Positions 53,271 to 62,199 of a stretch of 64,000 bases of DNA are shown here, one piece after another. The stretch lies in assembly GCA_021776335.1 (NCBI GenBank), contig JAJFGB010000005.1, positions 172,778 through 236,777 of the forward strand. The letters run 5' to 3'. The notes under the pieces were generated by a model. The model saw only the letters and a list, made by a program, of their open reading frames with translations, ran no database searches and had not been told where the DNA came from. The stretch is from Hyphococcus sp. GTDB taxonomy: Bacteria; Pseudomonadota; Alphaproteobacteria; Caulobacterales; Parvularculaceae. Position 1 is the first letter of the stretch; each line of letters begins with the position of its first letter. The translations under genes were made by a program, and so were the position numbers.

Positions 53271-55909
53271 CCCAGCCGCGATTTGTGAATATTGGTGAGC
53301 GCACCAACGTTACCGGTTCAGCGAAATTCCGAAAGCTGATCAAGGATGATCGCTATGAGGAAGCGCTCGTCGTTGCGCGCCAACAGGTGGAAAACGGCGC
53401 CCAGGTCATCGACGTCAATATGGACGAGGGGATGCTCGACGGCGTTGAGGCCATGGTGACGTTTTTACGGTTGATTGCGTCGGAACCTGATATTTCCCGC
53501 GTGCCGGTGATGATCGACTCGTCGAAATGGGAGGTGATCGAGGAAGGCCTGAAAAACGTTCAGGGCAAAGCCATCGTCAACTCGATTTCCATGAAAGAGG
53601 GCGAAGAGGCGTTTTTGCGCCAGGCGAAAAAGGTCATGCGCTATGGCGCGGCGACTGTCGTGATGGCGTTTGACGAGCAAGGTCAGGCGGACACCGCCGA
53701 CCGCAAATATGAAATCTGTGTGCGGTCCTATAATTTGCTGACAGGTATCGGGTTCCCGCCAGAGGATATTATTTTTGACCCGAATATTTTTGCGGTGGCG
53801 ACCGGCATTGAAGAACATAATAATTACGCGGTCGATTTCATCGAGGCGGTAAAGCGCATTAAGGCCGATTTGCCCTATGCGAAAATCTCCGGCGGTGTTT
53901 CAAATATTTCCTTTTCGTTTCGCGGCAACGAACCAGTGCGTGAAGCGATGCATTCGGTTTTTCTTTATCACGCGATCAAAGCCGGCATGGATATGGGCAT
54001 CGTCAATGCCGGCCAGCTGGCGATCTATGATGAAATTCCGCTGTCGCTGCGCGATCCCGTCGAGGATGTGATCCTCAACCGGCATGAAGACGCGACCGAA
54101 CGGCTGCTGGAGGTTGCTGAGCAATATCGCGGTGAAGCCGGTAAGGTGCAGGAGCAGGACCATGCCTGGCGCGAAGGGTCGGTCGAAGAGCGATTGCGGC
54201 ATGCGCTAGTCAAAGGCATTACCGAGTTCATCGTTGAGGACACCGAAGAAGCACGGCTGAAACTGGGTCGGCCGCTCTTTGTCATCGAGGGCCCGTTAAT
54301 GGACGGCATGAATGTCGTTGGCGACCTGTTTGGTGACGGCAAGATGTTCCTGCCGCAAGTCGTTAAATCCGCGCGGGTGATGAAACAGGCCGTGGCGCAT
54401 TTGACGCCGTTTATGGAAAAGGAAAAAGAAGAACAGGGGCTCGAACAGGGCAAGCCGAACGGCGTCATATTAATGGCGACGGTGAAAGGCGATGTTCACG
54501 ATATTGGAAAAAATATCGTTGGCGTGGTTTTGCAATGTAATAATTATCAGGTCATCGATCTGGGCGTGATGGTGCCGTCCGCAAAAATACTGGCTGAGGC
54601 AAAAGCGCATAATGTCGATATTATTGGCGTATCGGGTCTCATTACACCGAGCCTTGATGAGATGCGTAATCTTGCATCGGACATGAAGCGAGAAGGGTTT
54701 GAGATCCCGCTATTGATCGGCGGCGCCACCACCAGCCGCGCTCATACGGCGGTGAAGATTGCGCCGAATTATGATCATGGTGTGGTTTACGTGACTGACG
54801 CCAGCCGCGCTGTCGGTGTCGCCAATGCGCTCGTCTCCGATGAAAAGCGGGGTGACTATCTCGATAATATCGCGGGCGACTACACCAAAGTCCGGGAGAG
54901 CTATAATCGCAGCAAGGGCGCAAGCCCGCGCATGCCGATCGACGATGCACGAAAAAATGCGTTCGCCATCAATTGGTCCGGCTACCAGCCGCCCAAACCC
55001 TCCTTTACCGGCATCAAGACATTGCGCGACTATGATCTTGGGACGCTCGCGGCCTATATCGACTGGACGCCGTTTTTTGCCGCGTGGGAGCTCGCCGGGC
55101 GTTATCCGCAAATCCTTGATGACAAAATTGTTGGCGAACCCGCACGTGCATTATTTGACGACGCGCAGAAAATGCTTCGCCAGATTATCGCTGACAAATC
55201 TTTGACGGCCCATGGCGTGATGGGTTTTTGGCCCGCAAATGCCCGGGGTGATGATGTTGTTGTCTTTGCCGATGAGACCCGAACAACAGAGCTCGCGACA
55301 TTCCACGGTCTGCGCCAGCAGATCGCCAAACGGGATGGCGTGAACTACTGCCTTTCAGATTTTGTCGCGCCGGAAGGAACGCCGGATTATATTGGCGGCT
55401 TTGCTGTGACGGCCGGTATTGGCGAGGATGCGTTCGCCGAAAGCTTTGACCGACGCAATGACAATTATTCGGCGATCCTTTCAAAAGCGCTTGCGGACCG
55501 ATTGGCAGAGGCCTTTGCCGAACATATGCATGAACGCGTGCGCCGTGAGTTCTGGGGCTATGCGCCTGATGAAAGTTTTACGCCTGCCGATTTGATCAAG
55601 GAATCTTATCAGGGCATTCGCCCGGCGGCGGGCTATCCAGCGCAACCCGATCACACGGAAAAGGAGACATTGTTTCGTCTTCTTGATCCGAAAACCAATG
55701 CCGGCATGGAGCTCACGGAAAGCTTTGCGATGATGCCGGGCGCATCCGTCAGTGGATTATATTTTTCCCACCCGCAATCACTTTATTTCGGTGTCGGGAA
55801 GATCGAAAAAGATCAGGTGAGCGATTATGCGCGCCGCAAGGATATGACGCTGGCAACAACGGAACGCTGGCTCTCGCCTATTCTCAATTACGATTCGGAT
55901 GACGGTTAA
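53267..55909 (+). CDS. metH: Cobalamin-dependent methionine synthase, C-terminal form
   Basis: An 880-residue MetH lacking the N-terminal homocysteine-binding (BhmT-like) domain. Domains in order: pterin-binding ([29 protein letters not shown], residues about 1-280), B12 cap and binding domain (HPL-type helices; [34 protein letters not shown] with the DxHxxG His at about residue 410; [14 protein letters not shown]), and SAM reactivation domain ([12 protein letters not shown] to [24 protein letters not shown] and [13 protein letters not shown]). Many Alphaproteobacteria split MetH this way, with the homocysteine domain in a separate gene. That gene is not between metF and metH here. Confidence 0.95.
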   Translation: MTQPRFVNIGERTNVTGSAKFRKLIKDDRYEEALVVARQQVENGAQVIDVNMDEGMLDGVEAMVTFLRLIASEPDISRVPVMIDSSKWEVIEEGLKNVQGKAIVNSISMKEGEEAFLRQAKKVMRYGAATVVMAFDEQGQADTADRKYEICVRSYNLLTGIGFPPEDIIFDPNIFAVATGIEEHNNYAVDFIEAVKRIKADLPYAKISGGVSNISFSFRGNEPVREAMHSVFLYHAIKAGMDMGIVNAGQLAIYDEIPLSLRDPVEDVILNRHEDATERLLEVAEQYRGEAGKVQEQDHAWREGSVEERLRHALVKGITEFIVEDTEEARLKLGRPLFVIEGPLMDGMNVVGDLFGDGKMFLPQVVKSARVMKQAVAHLTPFMEKEKEEQGLEQGKPNGVILMATVKGDVHDIGKNIVGVVLQCNNYQVIDLGVMVPSAKILAEAKAHNVDIIGVSGLITPSLDEMRNLASDMKREGFEIPLLIGGATTSRAHTAVKIAPNYDHGVVYVTDASRAVGVANALVSDEKRGDYLDNIAGDYTKVRESYNRSKGASPRMPIDDARKNAFAINWSGYQPPKPSFTGIKTLRDYDLGTLAAYIDWTPFFAAWELAGRYPQILDDKIVGEPARALFDDAQKMLRQIIADKSLTAHGVMGFWPANARGDDVVVFADETRTTELATFHGLRQQIAKRDGVNYCLSDFVAPEGTPDYIGGFAVTAGIGEDAFAESFDRRNDNYSAILSKALADRLAEAFAEHMHERVRREFWGYAPDESFTPADLIKESYQGIRPAAGYPAQPDHTEKETLFRLLDPKTNAGMELTESFAMMPGASVSGLYFSHPQSLYFGVGKIEKDQVSDYARRKDMTLATTERWLSPILNYDSDDG

Positions 55910-56027
55910 TCAGGCGAAATATAAAAGAAATCGCACTGAACTGTTCTTCATCTATTTTTATGTGAGGGCTGAAAATGCGGCAGTCAGTTCTGGTATTTAA
56001 CGTTTTTCGGCTTTATGAGCTTTCTCC

Positions 56028-56711
56028 ATGAGTTTTTGGGATCGCATAGAGGCAGGGATTGAGGCGACGCATAAGCGCACGCTTGGCGCTTTCCTTGAGG
56101 TATTGGCCTCACAGAAACAGCGCCGAAACGAGGCGGCGTTCTCGATCGCCTTGATTGCGCTCTCGGCGAAAATGGCAAAAGCCGACGGTGTTGTTACTGA
56201 CGACGAAATCGCGGCGTTCCAGGATTTTTTTAAGTTTCCTGAAAAAGAAGCCAGCAAAGTCCGAATGGTTTATCAGCTGGCAACGCAGGATGTTGCGGGT
56301 TTTGAGGAATATCTCTCCCGAGTTGCGAAAATCTTTGATGATGCGCCGGCGGTATTGGAAGATGTGCTTGATTGCCTGTTTCATGTTGCGGCGGCCGATG
56401 GCGTTGCGCATCCACGTGAACTGGAACTGATCAACCGGGCCGCCAAAGTTTTTAACACTTCTCCCGCCGCGTTTCACCGCTTGAAGGCCGCCCATCTTGG
56501 CCTTGGCGAGGATGATCCCCATCTGATTTTGGGCGTCGAGCCGGGGGCCAGCACCGACGATATCAAGGCTGCCTATCGGGCGCTGGTGCGTGACCATCAC
56601 CCGGATGCGCTGATTGCGCGGGGCGTGCCGATTGATCTGATGCGTATCGCCGAGGGGCGTATGGCGACGATCAACACCGCTTATGAGCGAATATTAACTA
56701 ATCGTGACTAG
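56028..56711 (+). CDS. DjlA-like TerB/DnaJ-domain protein
   Basis: A 227-residue protein with an N-terminal TerB-type helical domain (AAFSIALIALSAKMAKADGVVTDDEIAAFQDFF and LFHVAAADGVAHPRELELINRAA, each with the acidic KADG/AADG pattern) and a C-terminal J domain (LILGVEPGASTDDIKAAYRALVRDHHPDALIARG) containing the HPD tripeptide that stimulates DnaK. E. coli DjlA has the same order but an N-terminal membrane anchor, which is absent here. Likely a DnaK co-chaperone. Confidence 0.87.
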   Translation: MSFWDRIEAGIEATHKRTLGAFLEVLASQKQRRNEAAFSIALIALSAKMAKADGVVTDDEIAAFQDFFKFPEKEASKVRMVYQLATQDVAGFEEYLSRVAKIFDDAPAVLEDVLDCLFHVAAADGVAHPRELELINRAAKVFNTSPAAFHRLKAAHLGLGEDDPHLILGVEPGASTDDIKAAYRALVRDHHPDALIARGVPIDLMRIAEGRMATINTAYERILTNRD

Positions 56712-56799
56712 ATTTAGCGTCTGACGAGTGATTCTGGCGCTGGACGCGGCATGCGTGCCCTGCTTTGATAGAGGTCCAGAGTCGCTTTGGTAGCGTCGG

Positions 56800-57030
56800 G
56801 TGGGTGTTTTGACTGGGACGTCGGTTTCTGAATTTGAGCCTGACAACGGGCGGACAAGCTGGGCGGCACGCCTGGCCGACACCATTATCTTTATTGGCGT
56901 TCTTTTATTGCCTGCTTTGGCTATTGCGGCGGTGGCGATTGTGGCGCCAATCGTTCTGGCGGCTTCGGTGATTGCTGGTTTGATATTTAGAAATGCCCCC
57001 GCCACGAGCTGGCGCCGCGCCGGCGCATAA
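56800..57030 (+). CDS. Small membrane protein
   Basis: A 76-residue open frame beginning with GTG. After 22 polar residues, a long hydrophobic stretch (TIIFIGVLLLPALAIAAVAIVAPIVLAASVIAGLIF) would form two membrane helices, ending in a short basic tail (WRRAGA). No family recognised and no strong ribosome site; the start may be internal. Composition supports a real membrane protein. Confidence 0.5.
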   Translation: MGVLTGTSVSEFEPDNGRTSWAARLADTIIFIGVLLLPALAIAAVAIVAPIVLAASVIAGLIFRNAPATSWRRAGA

Positions 57031-57186
57031 TTCTATCCCTCGTTAAAATTTATTTCGTTTGATACGCGCCCTGGGTTGGGCGTAGTGAGCGGATGATCAT
57101 GTCCTTCAGCCATGGATCATTTCCAAGCGAAGTGGGCACTGGTTCGTGTTTAGGAAATGCGACCAGACAATAATTTAAGGAGCCAA

Positions 57187-58095
57187 ATGTTGAGCATTCG
57201 GGAACTCACCGTCCTCCTGACCATGTGCGTCGCATGGGGCTTTCATTTTGTCGTTATCAAGACGGCGGTGACGGAAATCCCGCCGATGTATTACGCGGCC
57301 ATCAGGATGACACTGGTGGCGGTGCTGATGACGCCATTTCTGCGCTGGCGGCCGGGGCATATGCTGCGCGTGTTGGGCGGTGGTTTATGCCTTGGCGGGC
57401 TCAATTATGCCTTCATGTTCACGGGCTTGAAATTCGCAACTGCTTCGGCCGCCGCCATCGCTATGGAGCTCTATGTGCCATTCGCCACGATCCTGGCGAT
57501 GATGTTCCTCGGCGATACGCTGGGCTGGCGCAGGATCCTTGGCATCACGCTGGCGTTTGCCGGGGTTGCGATCATTGCTCTTGGGCAAACAGATGATGCA
57601 GGGTCGGAGACACGCATCGGTCTCGGTGTCGGCCTCGTTGCCGCCGGCGCCTTCATGGAGGCGATGGGCGCCGTTTTTGTGAAACGGGCGACGGCGTTCA
57701 AGGCCCATGAATTGCTCGCCTGGTTTAGCGTGGTTGGCACCATCGGGCTTTGGATCGGCACTTTCATTTTCGAAGACGGCCAGCGCGCGGCGCTGGCCGC
57801 GGCGGACAAAACAATGATCATTGGCGCGATCCTTTATTCGGCGGTCATCGCGTCGATATTCGCGCACTCCGCCTATTACTGGCTGTTGCAGCGGCTGCCG
57901 GTCAGTATTGTTGCGCCAAGCGTCTTGTTGACGACCGTGATTGCCGTATTTTTCAGCGTCATGCTGCTTGGCGATCCGTTCGGGCTGCGCATGATCATCG
58001 GTGGGTTGATGACCCTGGCGGGGGTTGGCTTTGTGCTTTTGCGTACCGCAAAGAAACAGGTCAATAATCCCGCCCTGACAGAGCCGCCAGGATAG
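57187..58095 (+). CDS. EamA/DMT-family exporter
   Basis: A 302-residue inner-membrane drug/metabolite transporter with ten predicted helices in two EamA halves. The first half is LTVLLTMCVAWGFHFVVIKTAVTEIPPMYYAAIRMTLVAVLMTPF and ASAAAIAMELYVPFATILAMMFLGDTLGWRRILGITLAFAGVAIIAL; the second half runs LGVGLVAAGAFMEAMGAVFVKRATAFK to VSIVAPSVLLTTVIAVFFSVMLLGDPFGLRMIIGGLMTLAGVGFVLL. AAGGAG precedes ATG 57187. Substrate (amino acid or metabolite) cannot be told. Followed closely (14 bases) by the amidase gene. Confidence 0.88.
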   Translation: MLSIRELTVLLTMCVAWGFHFVVIKTAVTEIPPMYYAAIRMTLVAVLMTPFLRWRPGHMLRVLGGGLCLGGLNYAFMFTGLKFATASAAAIAMELYVPFATILAMMFLGDTLGWRRILGITLAFAGVAIIALGQTDDAGSETRIGLGVGLVAAGAFMEAMGAVFVKRATAFKAHELLAWFSVVGTIGLWIGTFIFEDGQRAALAAADKTMIIGAILYSAVIASIFAHSAYYWLLQRLPVSIVAPSVLLTTVIAVFFSVMLLGDPFGLRMIIGGLMTLAGVGFVLLRTAKKQVNNPALTEPPG

Positions 58096-58109
58096 ACATC
58101 GGGATATAC

Positions 58110-58790
58110 ATGTTGAACTTTATCGAAACGCCTTCGCCGAATTTTGATGATCGCGGCCGGAGCATCGACATGATCGTGCTCCATTATACGGGCATGCCCA
58201 CCGGCGCCGAAGCGCTGGCGCGCCTGCGCGATCCGGCGGCAAAGGTGAGCGCGCATTATCTGGTCGAGGAAAATGGCGACCTTTACCGCATTGTTGATGA
58301 AGCAAAACGCGCCTGGCATGCGGGCGTCGGCAGCTGGGAAGGCGAGGCAGACATCAATGCGCGATCCATCGGCATTGAGATCGTCAATCCCGGCCATGAA
58401 TTTGGCTATCGAGACTTTCCCGCGGAACAAATCGATATTGTCACCGAGCTGTTGAAAGATATTCGTACACGGTATGATATTTCAGCGTCGCGCACGCTGG
58501 GCCATTCTGATGTGGCGCCGCGCCGCAAGGAAGATCCCGGCGAAAAATTTCCATGGTTGCGTCTCGCGCTGGACGGACTGGCGCTCGCGCCCTTCGACGG
58601 CGACATCAAAGCGGGTGAGGGCGTTTCCTATGATGACGCGCTCAGCACACTACAAACGATTGGCTATGACGCGCCTCAAGGCGATCACATTGCCGGGCTC
58701 CTCGCTTTTCAGCGGCGCTTCTGTCCCTCATCGCTTGGGCAGGGGTTCGACCTGCGGACGAAAGCGGCGCTGATGGCGGTGAAGGGGTGA
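58110..58790 (+). CDS. N-acetylmuramoyl-L-alanine amidase
   Basis: A 226-residue amidase_2 (AmpD/AmiD-like) enzyme cleaving the amide between muramic acid and peptide. Zn and catalytic motifs: MIVLHYTGMP (first His), SAHYLVEENGDLYRIVDEAKRAWHAGVGSW, SIGIEIVNPG (catalytic Glu region) and LGHSDVAPRRKEDPGEKFPW (second His, Lys). A C-terminal peptidoglycan-binding-like segment (YDDALSTLQTIGYDAPQGDHIAGLLAFQRRFCP) follows. No signal peptide, so probably cytosolic recycling of muropeptides, although the PG-binding part would also fit an exported role. Confidence 0.88.
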   Translation: MLNFIETPSPNFDDRGRSIDMIVLHYTGMPTGAEALARLRDPAAKVSAHYLVEENGDLYRIVDEAKRAWHAGVGSWEGEADINARSIGIEIVNPGHEFGYRDFPAEQIDIVTELLKDIRTRYDISASRTLGHSDVAPRRKEDPGEKFPWLRLALDGLALAPFDGDIKAGEGVSYDDALSTLQTIGYDAPQGDHIAGLLAFQRRFCPSSLGQGFDLRTKAALMAVKG

Positions 58791-59021
58791 ATGGCTAAAA
58801 CAGAGCGCAATACCTCATTCAGTCTTCGACTTATGATCGGCGGCTAAGGGCAAAAAGTATACGTTGAAATGCCCAATTTCTAATGGCCGGTTTTGCTCGC
58901 GTGGCGAAAGTAAGCCGCCACAACACCCATGCCCCCATTTTGGATAAATGCAGAAAAACGCCGATGCGTCCAAACCCTGCCCGCGTCTTGACCTTCCCCC
59001 TTCAACCCCGCACATCTCACC
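58791..59021. other. Intergenic region upstream of rnpB
   Basis: About 230 bases without a gene. It must contain the rnpB promoter: CTTGAC at 58987-58992 is a fair -35 candidate, but no matching -10 stands out. Confidence 0.35.
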
Positions 59022-59436
59022 CGCCAGACGGTCGGACGGCCGCGTTGGGCGCAAGCCTGCCGAGGAAAGTCCGGGCTCCATGGAGACAAGGCGCCGGGTA
59101 ACGCCCGGCCGGGTCGTTCGGAAACGGGCGGTCTGAGGGATAGCGCCACAGAGAATATACCGCCCCGTTCGCGGGGTAAGGGTGAAAAGGTGCGGTAAGA
59201 GCGCACCGCTGTGTTGGTAACAATGCAGGCATGGCAAGCCCCGCCTGGAGCAAGACCGAATAGGGACGGCGCGCCGGTTTCCGCAAGGAGAAGGCGGGCG
59301 GGTCTTCGCGCCCAGTCGTCCGGGTTGGTTGCTTGAGCGCGGCATGTAAATGCCCGCCTAGAGGAATGGTCGTCGCCCAATCTTTCACTTTATGTGGGGG
59401 AGACGGTACAGAACCCGGCTTACAGACCGTCTGGCG
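59022..59436 (+). ncRNA. rnpB: RNase P RNA component
   Basis: The RNA subunit of RNase P, which matures tRNA 5' ends. Conserved blocks seen are GAGGAAAGTCCGGGCTCC near the 5' side, AGGGTGAAAAGGTG in the middle, AGAGGAATGGTCGTCGCC and the terminal ACAGAACCCGGCTTACAGACC. The ends pair as helix P1: CGCCAGACGGTC (59022-59033) with GACCGTCTGGCG (59425-59436). Type A architecture, about 415 bases. Open frames crossing this region on both strands are not genes. A T-rich stretch (CTTTTTACTTTTAT) follows immediately. Confidence 0.93.
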
Positions 59437-59495
59437 CTTTTTACTTTTATGCGGCAAAACAGGTTTTCTTTGCCCATCATGAGAGACAAAAAACT

Positions 59496-59981
59496 ATGCC
59501 CTCATTTGATATCGTTTCCGAAGTCGACCTCGCCGAGGCTGACAACGCCGTACAGAACGTCACGCGTGAGATCACAACGCGCTATGATTTCAAAGGATCA
59601 AAATCCACCATCGAAATGAAAGACGGTGTGATCACGATTTTTGCCGATGACGATATGAAGCTCCGCCAGATGCACGAGATCCTGCAAGGCAATATGCAAA
59701 AGCGCGGCATTGAACCGGGATCGCTCGATTACCAAAAAGAAGAACCCGCAGCCGGCCAGTCCGTGCGCCAGCAGGTGGTCCTGAAACAGGGGATCGAGAA
59801 GGAACTCGCCAAAAAGATTGTGAAAGCGATCAAGAGCGAGAAGCTTAAAGTCCAGTCGGCGATCCAGGGCGATGAGCTGCGGATTACGGGGAAAAAACGC
59901 GACGATCTCCAGGAGGTCATCGCGTTTGTTAAAGCCATGAAGCTTGAGCAGCCATTACAATATAAAAATTTTAGGGACTAG
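59496..59981 (+). CDS. yajQ: YajQ-family nucleotide-binding protein
   Basis: A 161-residue cytosolic protein of the YajQ (UPF0234) family, reported to bind cyclic di-GMP in other Proteobacteria. The sequence spans the whole family: MPSFDIVSEVDLAEADNAVQNVTREITTRYDFKGSKSTIEMKDG, DDDMKLRQMHEILQGNMQKRGI, GIEKELAKKIVKAIKSEKLKVQSAIQGDELRITGKKRDDLQEVI and the ending LEQPLQYKNFRD. An in-frame ATG-less extension reaches back into rnpB, so ATG 59496 is taken as start. Confidence 0.93.
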   Translation: MPSFDIVSEVDLAEADNAVQNVTREITTRYDFKGSKSTIEMKDGVITIFADDDMKLRQMHEILQGNMQKRGIEPGSLDYQKEEPAAGQSVRQQVVLKQGIEKELAKKIVKAIKSEKLKVQSAIQGDELRITGKKRDDLQEVIAFVKAMKLEQPLQYKNFRD

Positions 59982-59983
59982 GA

Positions 59984-60029
59984 GCGTTTTCAGCAAAAGT
60001 GGGAACCGGTTTTGCGGTTCGAAAATGCG
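59984..60029. repeat. Short palindromic intergenic repeat (RIME-like)
   Basis: A 46-base element: outer arms GCGTTTTC and GAAAATGCG, inner arms GCAAAA (59993-59998) and TTTTGC (60010-60015), core GTGGGAACCGG. It begins 3 bases after the yajQ stop. This motif is a widespread alphaproteobacterial intergenic repeat. Confidence 0.65.
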
Positions 60030-60150
60030 ACAAAACAATGACTTCGGGCGGCGGAACCAACCCGAGGAAAGTTATGATGCCTGAGGCGCCACAACGCCTA
60101 GCCTTGGCGGGCAGGTTCCGATAAGACCGGAAAGATTAGGGAGAGCGAGA

Positions 60151-60399
60151 ATGGCTGAGATTGAACCGACGCTGCTGGAAATTATCAAAGACCACGCTGT
60201 GGGCCTTGTGGGCGCCCCGACGCGGGAAACGCAGATTGCCGATCTCGGTATTGATTCATTTTCGATCGTTGAGATCATTTATGAGGTCGAAGAAAAGCTC
60301 AGTGTCGAAGTGCCATTTAACGCCAATGAAAATCCGTTTGGCGAAATGAAGACCGTTGGCGATTTAATCGACGCGCTCACCGAACTGATCGGGAAATAA
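60151..60399 (+). CDS. Acyl carrier protein
   Basis: An 82-residue ACP. The 4'-phosphopantetheine site is the Ser (about residue 36) of DLGIDSFSIVEIIYEVEEKLSVEVPF. The sequence is acidic overall and of normal ACP length. The motif is DSF rather than the DSL of housekeeping AcpP, and the gene is paired with a ketosynthase 8 bases downstream, so this is likely a dedicated carrier for a special fatty acid or lipid rather than the main fab ACP. Confidence 0.88.
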   Translation: MAEIEPTLLEIIKDHAVGLVGAPTRETQIADLGIDSFSIVEIIYEVEEKLSVEVPFNANENPFGEMKTVGDLIDALTELIGK

Positions 60400-60407
60400 C
60401 GCCTGAT

Positions 60408-61619
60408 ATGACCCGGAATGTTGTTGTCACCGGAATGGGCGTGGTGTCGCCGATCGGCGCCGACATTAAAGCTTATTGGGACGGTCTTTCCTCCGGAAAA
60501 TCCGGCGTCATCCGCCGTGAATATACGCTCGGCGAAAATTTATCACTTACATTGCCGACAGCGCCGGTGGACGGCCTTGAAACCCGTATCGCCAATCTTG
60601 GTCGCGAACTGATGCGCGCAGACCGGTTTTCGCAACTCGCGATCCTGGCGGCGGATGAGGCGATAGAAAATGCCGGCCTTGAGATCGACGATGAAACCGG
60701 CGGCCGCACGGCCTGTATTGTCGGCACTGGCATTGGTGGGCAGACAACATTTGACAATGGCTATCATGCGATGTTGCTCGAGGGTAAGCGGCCGCACCCT
60801 CTGACCATCCTCAAGATTATTATCAATGCGCCAGCGAGCCACATGTCGATCCGCTATGGCGCGCGCGGGCCGGCATTCGCAATTTCAAGCGCCTGCGCGA
60901 CCGGCGCCCATTCGATCGGGGTTTGTGCTGACTTAATCCGTAATGGATCGGCTGATGTCGGCCTTGCAGGCGCCAGCGAAGCTGTTCTCAGTTACGGTTC
61001 GCTCGCATGTTGGAAAGCAATGCATATTCTCGCAGGTGAAACCTGCCGACCATTTTCCAAAAACCGCAACGGCCTCGTGATCGGCGAAGGCGCCGGCGTG
61101 CTCGTTCTCGAAGAAGAAGAGCGCGCCAGGAAACGCGGCGCCAATATATTGGCGCGGGTTGCTGGCTTCGGCATGAATGCCGACGGAAAAGACATGATCA
61201 ATCCGGCGGTCGAGGGCGCTGCTGGCGCATTAAGCCTCGCCATGGATGGCGTTACGGTCAATGATCCGCACTCTGTTTATGTCAATGCGCATGGCACCGG
61301 TACGCTGATGAACGATCCGACGGAATCCAAAGCAATCCGTTCGGTTTTTGGCGCGGGGGCCGATGAACTGATCGTTTCATCGACAAAATCCATGCATGGC
61401 CATCTATTGGGCGCCGCTGGTGGTATTGAAAGCATTGCTGCGATACTGGCTTTGCGCGAGGGCGTGGTGCCACCGACAATTAATTATGACGAGCCCGATC
61501 CCGATTGCGATTTAAATTATGCGCCTAATAAAGCGGTGGAACGCAAGCTTGATCTTGCTGTTTCCAACTCATTTGCGTTTGGCGGATTGAACGCCGTTGT
61601 CGCGTTTGCGAAAGTCTGA
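60408..61619 (+). CDS. Beta-ketoacyl-ACP synthase (KAS II-like)
   Basis: A 403-residue elongating ketosynthase that condenses acyl groups with malonyl-ACP. The catalytic triad is visible: Cys about residue 163 in ISSACATGAHSIG, His about 295 in VNAHGTGTLMNDPTESKAI and a second His near 331 in STKSMHGHLLGAAGGIE. N-terminus VVVTGMGVVSPIGADIKAYWDGL and C-terminus SNSFAFGGLNAVVAF are typical of FabF-like enzymes. Probably acts with the ACP just upstream. No other lipid-synthesis genes follow; the product is unknown. Confidence 0.9.
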   Translation: MTRNVVVTGMGVVSPIGADIKAYWDGLSSGKSGVIRREYTLGENLSLTLPTAPVDGLETRIANLGRELMRADRFSQLAILAADEAIENAGLEIDDETGGRTACIVGTGIGGQTTFDNGYHAMLLEGKRPHPLTILKIIINAPASHMSIRYGARGPAFAISSACATGAHSIGVCADLIRNGSADVGLAGASEAVLSYGSLACWKAMHILAGETCRPFSKNRNGLVIGEGAGVLVLEEEERARKRGANILARVAGFGMNADGKDMINPAVEGAAGALSLAMDGVTVNDPHSVYVNAHGTGTLMNDPTESKAIRSVFGAGADELIVSSTKSMHGHLLGAAGGIESIAAILALREGVVPPTINYDEPDPDCDLNYAPNKAVERKLDLAVSNSFAFGGLNAVVAFAKV

Positions 61620-61639
61620 GTTTATCCTTCGCGCTAACA

Positions 61640-61690
61640 GAAGTCCGGCGGCGAAGCCGCCAGTACCCGGTGAGGGCGTCGCCGCGAACT
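61640..61690. repeat. Hairpin between convergent genes
   Basis: GAAGTCCGGCGGCGA on one side and TCGCCGCGAACTTC on the other can pair with a bulge, and CGGCGGCGAAGCCGCC forms an inner hairpin. It may act as a two-way terminator; no T-run follows. Confidence 0.45.
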
Positions 61691-61702
61691 TCCGATAGTG
61701 TT

Positions 61703-62062
61703 TTAAGCGTGCGCGGCTGCGCGGCCGCCTGGAATGATGCGATGGACTGCCTGGCGTGACCAGCGGAAACAGCCGATCATCAGAACAAGACCGATATAGC
61801 GAACGATGTAAATTCCAAGATCTTCGGTAAAGCTCTGAAAGAGGGCGCCGATCGATGCGTAGATCGATTGCAGGTCAGCGCCGGACGAACTCATCGCGGC
61901 GATCGGCCAAACGGTGCGATCAATCAATATCGCCAACAGGCCGACTTTCCAGATATTGGTGTCCCGTTTGGCGAATGCTGCAAAGAGAAACGCCAGAATT
62001 ACTGCACGCGGCAGATCTGACCCGGAAAATCCGATACCAAGGATATATTCTAAATCTTCCAT
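61703..62062 (-). CDS. Hypothetical membrane protein
   Basis: A 119-residue protein with three membrane segments (LPRAVILAFLFAAFA, IWKVGLLAILIDRTVWPIAAM and LGIYIVRYIGLVLMIGCFRW) and a basic C-terminus. AAGGAG precedes the ATG. No family recognised. It is convergent with the ketosynthase and divergent from the AraC-Ogt gene. Confidence 0.7.
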   Translation of the reverse strand: MEDLEYILGIGFSGSDLPRAVILAFLFAAFAKRDTNIWKVGLLAILIDRTVWPIAAMSSSGADLQSIYASIGALFQSFTEDLGIYIVRYIGLVLMIGCFRWSRQAVHRIIPGGRAAAHA

Positions 62063-62199
62063 GACGCGGGGCTCCTTTTGAGCTTGCCTGTCTCCATGCT
62101 CATTAACGCCTGATCAAGGTTAATGCCGGGTAAAATCAGCGCATTTAATTTCGCAAGAAACGGGTGTCGCCGAGAGGTTTTCAGGCTTATTTTGGGGTC

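Noticed and set aside
58815..59457. Several long minus- and plus-strand frames across 58.8-59.5 kb
   Set aside because: They overlap rnpB, which explains the conserved sequence.
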